In this document: one piece after another, positions 6,026 to 10,158 of the stretch | How positions within the stretch are numbered: the first letter of the stretch is position 1 | Layout: each line of letters begins with the position of its first letter | NCBI GenBank assembly: GCA_964641215.1 | Contig: CAZXKD010000103.1 | Coordinates: forward strand, 1-10,158 | DNA length: 10,158 nt | From: 13-1-40CM-70-15 sp964641215 | GTDB taxonomy: Bacteria > Gemmatimonadota > Gemmatimonadetes > Gemmatimonadales > GWC2-71-9 | Direction: 5' to 3' | Notes under the pieces: generated by a model | Databases searched by the model: none | What the model saw: the letters and a program-made list of their open reading frames with translations, nothing else | Told to the model about the DNA's origin: nothing | Translations under genes and position numbers: made by a program

Positions 6026-8197
6026 TCAGCTCTTCAGGGAGCCGACCCGGTAGAGCAGCGCGCCCAACGCCACGAACAGCGCAAAGGCGAGCAGGTTGGA
6101 GTCGGCCAAGGTTCCAAGGGCGTGGAAGACGGGCACCTTCTCGGCGAGGGCGTCCGCGGAGCCGAGGGCACCCGCGATCGCGGCCAGCACGATGCCGCAG
6201 ATCGCCCCGCCCGCGATCAAGCCGCTCGAGAACAGCACGCCCGGGCCCGATTCGAGCTCCGCGATCGACTGCTGCGCGGCGTGGGCGCGGCGCTCGATGA
6301 GCCAGCGCACCACGCCGCCCACGAACATCGCGGAGGATGTGGAGATCGGCAGATAGACGCCCACCGCGACCGGCAGCGCTTGCACGCCCATCAGCTCGAT
6401 CGCGATCGTGATGAACACGCCGAGCAGCACCAGCGCCCACGGCAGCTTGTGGGTGAGGATGCCGTCGGTGATGAGCGCCATGATGGTGGCCTTGGGGGAG
6501 TCGAGCCGCGGGATGGCGCGGCCGGCGTATTCGTGCACGCGCCCGCCGATGCCGGGGTCGAGCACGTAGCGCAGCTCGTGCGTCGCCGGGTCCATCAGGT
6601 ACTTGCCCGCGGCCACGCCGGCGGTGGCCACGTACACGCGGACCACCTGGTACGTGCCGCGGTCCGTCGAGTCGCCGCCGGGGATGCGGAAGCCCGACAT
6701 CGTCTGCGGCAGGACCTCCACGGTCGCCCGCCCGCCCGCCAGGGGCGCGAGGGCCTGGGCGCTGAAGGCAGGGTGTGTCTCGGGGACGGGGTAGGTGTAG
6801 GAGCGGTTCAGCAAGGTGAGGGTCCAGCCCACGACGAGGGCGGAGCCGAGCGCGCCCACCAGGATGGCGATCTGTTGCCGCCGCGGGGTGGAGCCGACCA
6901 GGAATCCCGTCTTCAGATCCTGCGACGTATTGCCGGCGTTCGCGGTCGCGACGGCGACGACCGCCGCGATCGAGATCGCCTGGACCCGGTGGTCCACGCC
7001 CGTCCAGCCGATGGCGACGAAGATCAGGCACGTGCCGAGCAGCGCCGCGATCGTCATGCCGGAAATCGGGTTCGCCGAGGAGCCGATCTGCCCGCAGATG
7101 CGCGAGGAGACGGTGGCGAAGAAGAACCCGAAGATGACGATCAGGATCGCGCCCAGGAGATTCACCCCCACCTGCGGCAAGAGCGCCAGGACGATGGCCA
7201 GGGCGACGGAGCCGCCGACGGTGAGAGAGATGGGAAGGTCGTCCTCGGTGCGCAGCCTGGTCACGGCCTGGCCGAGCCGCGACTCGCGCAGGTCCTTGAG
7301 GCTGGAGGCGAACGAGCTCAGGATCGTCGGGAGCGAGCGCGCCAGCGCAATGATCCCGGCCGAGGCAACGGCGCCAGCGCCGATGTAGAAGACGAAGCTG
7401 GAGCGGAGCTCGCCCGGACTCATGTCGCGGATGAGCTTCACCGGCGGGAACCCGAACGGCTCGGAGAGGCCGGAGCCCACGAGCTTGATCGCCGGGGCGA
7501 GGACGAGATAGGCGAAGCAGCCGCCGGCAAACAGGTAGCCGGCGATGCGCGGGCCGATGATGTAGCCCACCCCCAGCAGCTCGGGAGAGATCTCCGAGGA
7601 CACGGCGGCACCCGGGTAGAAGCCGAGCGCTTTCCCCGGCACGTCGCGCCACAGCTTGAGCCCGCCCATCAGGAACTTGTAGACGAACCCGACGCCGAAT
7701 GCCTGGAAGACACGCTTGGCCTGCAGGCCGCGCTCCTCGCCCGCGATCAGCACCTCGGCGCAGGCGGTGCCTTCCGGGTAAATGAGCGTGGCATGCTCCT
7801 TCACGATCAACGCGCGGCGCAGCGGGATCATCATCAGCACGCCCATCAGCCCGCCCACGGTCGCCAGGATGGCCACGCGGCTGATATCGAGGTCGTAGCC
7901 CATCAAGAGGATGGCCGGGATCGTGAACACGACGCCGGCCGCAACTGAATCGCTGGCGGAGCCGGTCGTCTGCACGATGTTGTTCTCGAGGATCGAGGTT
8001 CTGCCGAGGGCGCGGAAAATCGTGATCGACAGCACCGCGATGGGGATTGAGGAGCTCACCGTCAGTCCGATCTTGAGCGCGAGGTAGACGCTCGACGCGC
8101 TGAAGATGAGCCCGAGGAGCACCCCGAGGATCAGGGCACGGGCCGTGAGCTCGGCGGGCGACTGCGACGCGGGCACGTACGGTTGGTGGTCGGCCAT
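6026..8197 (-). CDS. OPT family oligopeptide/metal-chelate transporter
   Basis: A 723-residue polytopic inner-membrane protein of the oligopeptide transporter (OPT) family, secondary carriers that import peptides or, in the YSL branch, metal chelates. Many hydrophobic helices (roughly fourteen or more) run from residue ~18 to ~718. Family landmarks include the early SASSVYLALKIGLTVSSSIP stretch (~33-52), EHATLIYPEGTACAEVL (~134-150), SSANPISGMTIAALLGT (~373-389) carrying the conserved NPxxG, ANAGNTSQDLKTGF (~419-432), and the late WALVLLGVF and LPVAVGVYLP segments. Residues ~465-566 form a long hydrophilic insertion between membrane helices (bases ~6500-6805). I chose ATG 8197, giving MADHQPYVPASQSPAELTAR before the first helix; a GTG at 8263 would run into the divergent kinase gene. 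No obvious Shine-Dalgarno precedes it. It is the first gene of an operon with the BtuF-like gene. Substrate is not determined. Confidence 0.93.
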   Translation of the reverse strand: MADHQPYVPASQSPAELTARALILGVLLGLIFSASSVYLALKIGLTVSSSIPIAVLSITIFRALGRTSILENNIVQTTGSASDSVAAGVVFTIPAILLMGYDLDISRVAILATVGGLMGVLMMIPLRRALIVKEHATLIYPEGTACAEVLIAGEERGLQAKRVFQAFGVGFVYKFLMGGLKLWRDVPGKALGFYPGAAVSSEISPELLGVGYIIGPRIAGYLFAGGCFAYLVLAPAIKLVGSGLSEPFGFPPVKLIRDMSPGELRSSFVFYIGAGAVASAGIIALARSLPTILSSFASSLKDLRESRLGQAVTRLRTEDDLPISLTVGGSVALAIVLALLPQVGVNLLGAILIVIFGFFFATVSSRICGQIGSSANPISGMTIAALLGTCLIFVAIGWTGVDHRVQAISIAAVVAVATANAGNTSQDLKTGFLVGSTPRRQQIAILVGALGSALVVGWTLTLLNRSYTYPVPETHPAFSAQALAPLAGGRATVEVLPQTMSGFRIPGGDSTDRGTYQVVRVYVATAGVAAGKYLMDPATHELRYVLDPGIGGRVHEYAGRAIPRLDSPKATIMALITDGILTHKLPWALVLLGVFITIAIELMGVQALPVAVGVYLPISTSSAMFVGGVVRWLIERRAHAAQQSIAELESGPGVLFSSGLIAGGAICGIVLAAIAGALGSADALAEKVPVFHALGTLADSNLLAFALFVALGALLYRVGSLKS

Positions 8198-8252
8198 AGG
8201 CGGGACAATCTGGGCCTTACCGCCGCCACCCGCCAGACTTAGGATAGCCGCG
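8198..8252. promoter_or_regulatory. divergent intergenic region between OPT transporter and Ser/Thr kinase genes
   Basis: These 55 bases separate two divergently transcribed start codons, so promoters for both directions must lie here or inside the opposing coding starts. AGGA at 8241-8244, 8 bases before the kinase ATG at 8253, is a plausible ribosome binding site. The element TAGGAT (8240-8245) is a 4/6 match to a -10 box, and its complement ATCCTA is also weakly similar, but no matching -35 box is visible. The location is supported by gene layout; the elements are not established. Confidence 0.45.
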
Positions 8253-10133
8253 ATGTCGGACACGCTCGATCCGGTGTTTCTGTCTTTTCAAACGGCCCTC
8301 GCCGGCCGCTACTCCCTGGAGCGCGAGCTGGGCCGCGGCGGGATGGGGGTGGTCTATCTCGCCCGCGAAGTGCGGCTCGACCGGCTGGTCGCGATCAAGC
8401 TGCTGCCTCCGGAGCTCGCGGCCCACGGACCGCTGCGCGAGCGCTTCTTACGCGAAGCGCGCATGGCCGCCCGGTTGTCTCACCCCAACATCGTCCCCAT
8501 TCACGCCGTCGACGAAGTCGGGGGCTTCGTGTTCTACGCGATGGCGTATGTGGAGGGTGAGACGCTGGCGCATCGGATCGGGACCCGTGTGCCCGTCACT
8601 CCCGCCGAGGCCGCACGGATCCTGCGCGAGGTGGCCTGGGCGCTCGCGTACGCCCACGACAAAGGAGTGATCCATCGCGATGTGAAGCCTGAGAACATCC
8701 TGCTCGAGCGGGGGACGGGGCGGGCGCTCGTGGCCGACTTCGGCATCGCCCGGCTGGTGCAGGCCGGCGGCGGCACCGGCGTGGGTGAGGTGCTTGGCAC
8801 GCCAGACTTTATGAGCCCCGAGCAGGCGAGTGGCGAGGCGGTGGACGGGCGCAGCGACCTGTATTCGCTAGGTGTCGTCGGCTACTACATGCTGTCGGGG
8901 AAGCTGCCGTTCGAAGGGCCGAGCGCCGCGGCGATCATGGCGCAGCACCTCACCACTCCAGCGCCGCCGCTCGCCACCGCCGTCCGGGGAGCACCGGCTG
9001 CTCTCTGTCAGGCGATCGATCGGTGCCTCGCCAAGGAACCCGGGCAGCGCTACGAGACGGGCGAGGCACTGGCCGGCGCCGTTGGAGCTTCCCTCGAGGC
9101 CACCCGAGACACGCCGGTGCCCGTGCGGGTGTTCCTGCGCAAGATCACTCGCGAGCAGAGCTCGCTCATCGGCGGCGGGCTGTTGGCAGCCCTGCTGATC
9201 TTTCCCAATCTTCTGGCCATGCTCGCCATGAGCGCGGGCCCCGTCGGCGTGCTTCTTGGGACCGTGACATTCGGGTTCGTGCTCGTGGTGATATCGGCTA
9301 CCGTCCATTGGGTCCGCGCCCGCGGGTTACTGCGGGCGGGATACGGCCCCGATGACGTCGCGCTCGCGACGCGTGCGGAACTCGAGCGGCGGCGCGAGGA
9401 GCTCGCTTTCGAGTGGGGGCCCGAGCCGCCGGCGTTTTTCAATCGGGGCGTGAAGCTGGCGCTCGCCGTCGGAGTGCCTTCCCTGGCCATCGCCATCTGG
9501 GGGAACGGGCTCGTGGCTGGGCTCGGGATCGCCGGGGCGCTGCTCATCGCCCTCCTCTCGCTCCGCCGCTCGTTGGAGCGACGAGACTTCTGGGCGGAAA
9601 GGCGGGGGCGCTTCTGGCGCAGCGGTCTCGCGCGCTGGCTGTTCAAACTTGCCGGCTGGCGTCTCAAACACACGCCCGTCGTCGTCGCCAACCGCCCGAC
9701 GGAGCTCGCCATCGGCTCGGCGGCCGACGCGCTGTTCGACGAGCTGCCCAAGGAGACGCGCCGCGCCCTCGGCGACCTCCCGGCAGCGATCAAGGGCCTG
9801 GAGGCCCGGGCTCAGCAAATGCGACAACGGATCGAGGACCTGGACCGCATGATCGCCGAGGCAGGCCAGGGTGCGCGCCGGCCGGTGGCGGCGGACCAGC
9901 GCGATGCCCTCGTCGCCGATCTTCGGGCCGCGCGCGAGGCGGCCCGGCGGCGACAGGGTGAGGTGGTCGCCGCGCTCGAGACCATCCGCCTCGACCTGCT
10001 CCGGTTGCGTGCGGGCGCCGGCACCGTCGAGAGCATTACCGCCGACTTGAGCAACGCCCGGGCGGTGGGCGAGCAAACCGAGCGTCTGCTCGCGGCCCAG
10101 CGAGAAGTCGAAGAGGCCCTGCGCCATGGTTGA
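8253..10133 (+). CDS. membrane-associated Ser/Thr protein kinase with C-terminal coiled coil
   Basis: A 626-residue Hanks-type (PknB-like) kinase. The catalytic domain spans ~20-280: glycine loop GRGGMGVVY (27-35), Lys49 in VAIK, Glu68 in the alphaC helix, catalytic HRDVKPEN (141-148), DFG (162-164), GTPDFMSPE (182-190) and Asp202 in SDLYSLG. All catalytic residues are present, so it should be active. There is no PASTA or other extracellular sensor domain. Instead there are two hydrophobic pairs, ~304-351 and ~401-437, likely two membrane hairpins, followed by a charged helical region (~510-625) rich in Arg, Glu, Leu and Ala that looks like a coiled coil. This C-terminal layout, with RPTELAIGSAADALFDELPK (481-500), is one I associate with Gemmatimonadota kinases (recollection). 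ATG 8253 is preceded by AGGA at good spacing and fits the domain N-terminus. The stop overlaps the next gene's start. Confidence 0.95.
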   Translation: MSDTLDPVFLSFQTALAGRYSLERELGRGGMGVVYLAREVRLDRLVAIKLLPPELAAHGPLRERFLREARMAARLSHPNIVPIHAVDEVGGFVFYAMAYVEGETLAHRIGTRVPVTPAEAARILREVAWALAYAHDKGVIHRDVKPENILLERGTGRALVADFGIARLVQAGGGTGVGEVLGTPDFMSPEQASGEAVDGRSDLYSLGVVGYYMLSGKLPFEGPSAAAIMAQHLTTPAPPLATAVRGAPAALCQAIDRCLAKEPGQRYETGEALAGAVGASLEATRDTPVPVRVFLRKITREQSSLIGGGLLAALLIFPNLLAMLAMSAGPVGVLLGTVTFGFVLVVISATVHWVRARGLLRAGYGPDDVALATRAELERRREELAFEWGPEPPAFFNRGVKLALAVGVPSLAIAIWGNGLVAGLGIAGALLIALLSLRRSLERRDFWAERRGRFWRSGLARWLFKLAGWRLKHTPVVVANRPTELAIGSAADALFDELPKETRRALGDLPAAIKGLEARAQQMRQRIEDLDRMIAEAGQGARRPVAADQRDALVADLRAAREAARRRQGEVVAALETIRLDLLRLRAGAGTVESITADLSNARAVGEQTERLLAAQREVEEALRHG

Positions 10134-10158
10134 GCAGGTCAACCGTCTCTTCCTCGAC
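10126..10158 (+). CDS. start of a downstream gene, unidentified (3'-truncated by window edge)
   Basis: An ATG at 10126 in the +1 frame overlaps the end of the kinase gene (8-base overlap) and stays open to the window end, giving MVEQVNRLFLD. Eleven codons are too few to identify a family. The overlap and common strand suggest co-transcription and translational coupling with the kinase, so the product may act with it (inference). It could be another kinase-associated protein, but nothing in the visible residues shows this. Confidence 0.5.
   Translation, partial: MVEQVNRLFLD

Noticed and set aside
5754..7652. A 632-codon minus-strand frame overlapping the OPT gene out of frame
   Set aside because: It is an alternative frame of the OPT gene, very rich in Arg and Pro, without recognisable family features.
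5933..7948. A 671-codon open frame on the + strand opposite the OPT and BtuF-like genes
   Set aside because: Composition is His/Asp/Arg/Gly-rich and low complexity, with no domain or membrane pattern; the minus strand encodes a clear OPT transporter.
8198..8263. Longer OPT start at GTG 8263
   Set aside because: It would overlap the kinase start and add residues with no family resemblance; ATG 8197 directly precedes the usual hydrophilic N-terminus and first helix.

Overview
This is a GC-rich bacterial chromosomal segment with tightly packed genes and no mobile elements, RNA genes or CRISPR arrays that I can see. The best taxonomic guess is Gemmatimonadota. It rests on the Ser/Thr kinase at the right-hand side: its N-terminus and its membrane plus coiled-coil C-terminal half resemble kinases I remember from that phylum. 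This is an inference, and no marker gene is present to confirm it.

Layout from left to right: (1) The + strand opens inside an energy-coupling-factor (ECF) type ABC transporter operon. It holds the 3' part of the membrane coupling protein EcfT, then two ATPase genes, each overlapping its predecessor by 4 bases (GTGA, ATGA). The substrate-specific S component is not visible and may lie upstream. (2) After 22 bases comes a HEAT-repeat protein on the same strand, with an N-terminal alpha/beta-looking domain and a long Pro/Ala linker. (3) Its stop codon overlaps by 4 bases the stop of a convergent M42 family metallo-aminopeptidase. (4) Beyond a 148-base gap, also on the minus strand, is a two-gene unit: an OPT family transporter followed after 4 bases by a BtuF-like binding protein without a signal peptide. 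(5) A 55-base divergent intergenic region separates the OPT gene from a + strand Ser/Thr protein kinase with two membrane hairpins and a C-terminal coiled coil. The kinase stop is overlapped by the start of a further gene that runs off the window.

The most interesting signal is in the ECF ATPase pair. The first ATPase has lost the Walker A lysine (Ala) and the switch histidine (Ser) but keeps a perfect signature motif. The second has intact Walker A, Walker B and switch His but has LPPPF where the LSGGQ signature should be. In a head-to-tail heterodimer all three losses fall into the same composite ATP site, leaving the other site complete. That implies an ECF transporter with one catalytic and one degenerate site.

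The rest looks like ordinary core and accessory metabolism: uptake of a small molecule by the ECF system, uptake of peptides or metal chelates by OPT plus the binding protein, peptide degradation by M42, and kinase signalling. I do not see a clearly new multi-gene system. Smaller points worth checking are a 20-residue Trp/Arg-rich possible small ORF before the peptidase, and long C/G homopolymers within the first codons of two genes.
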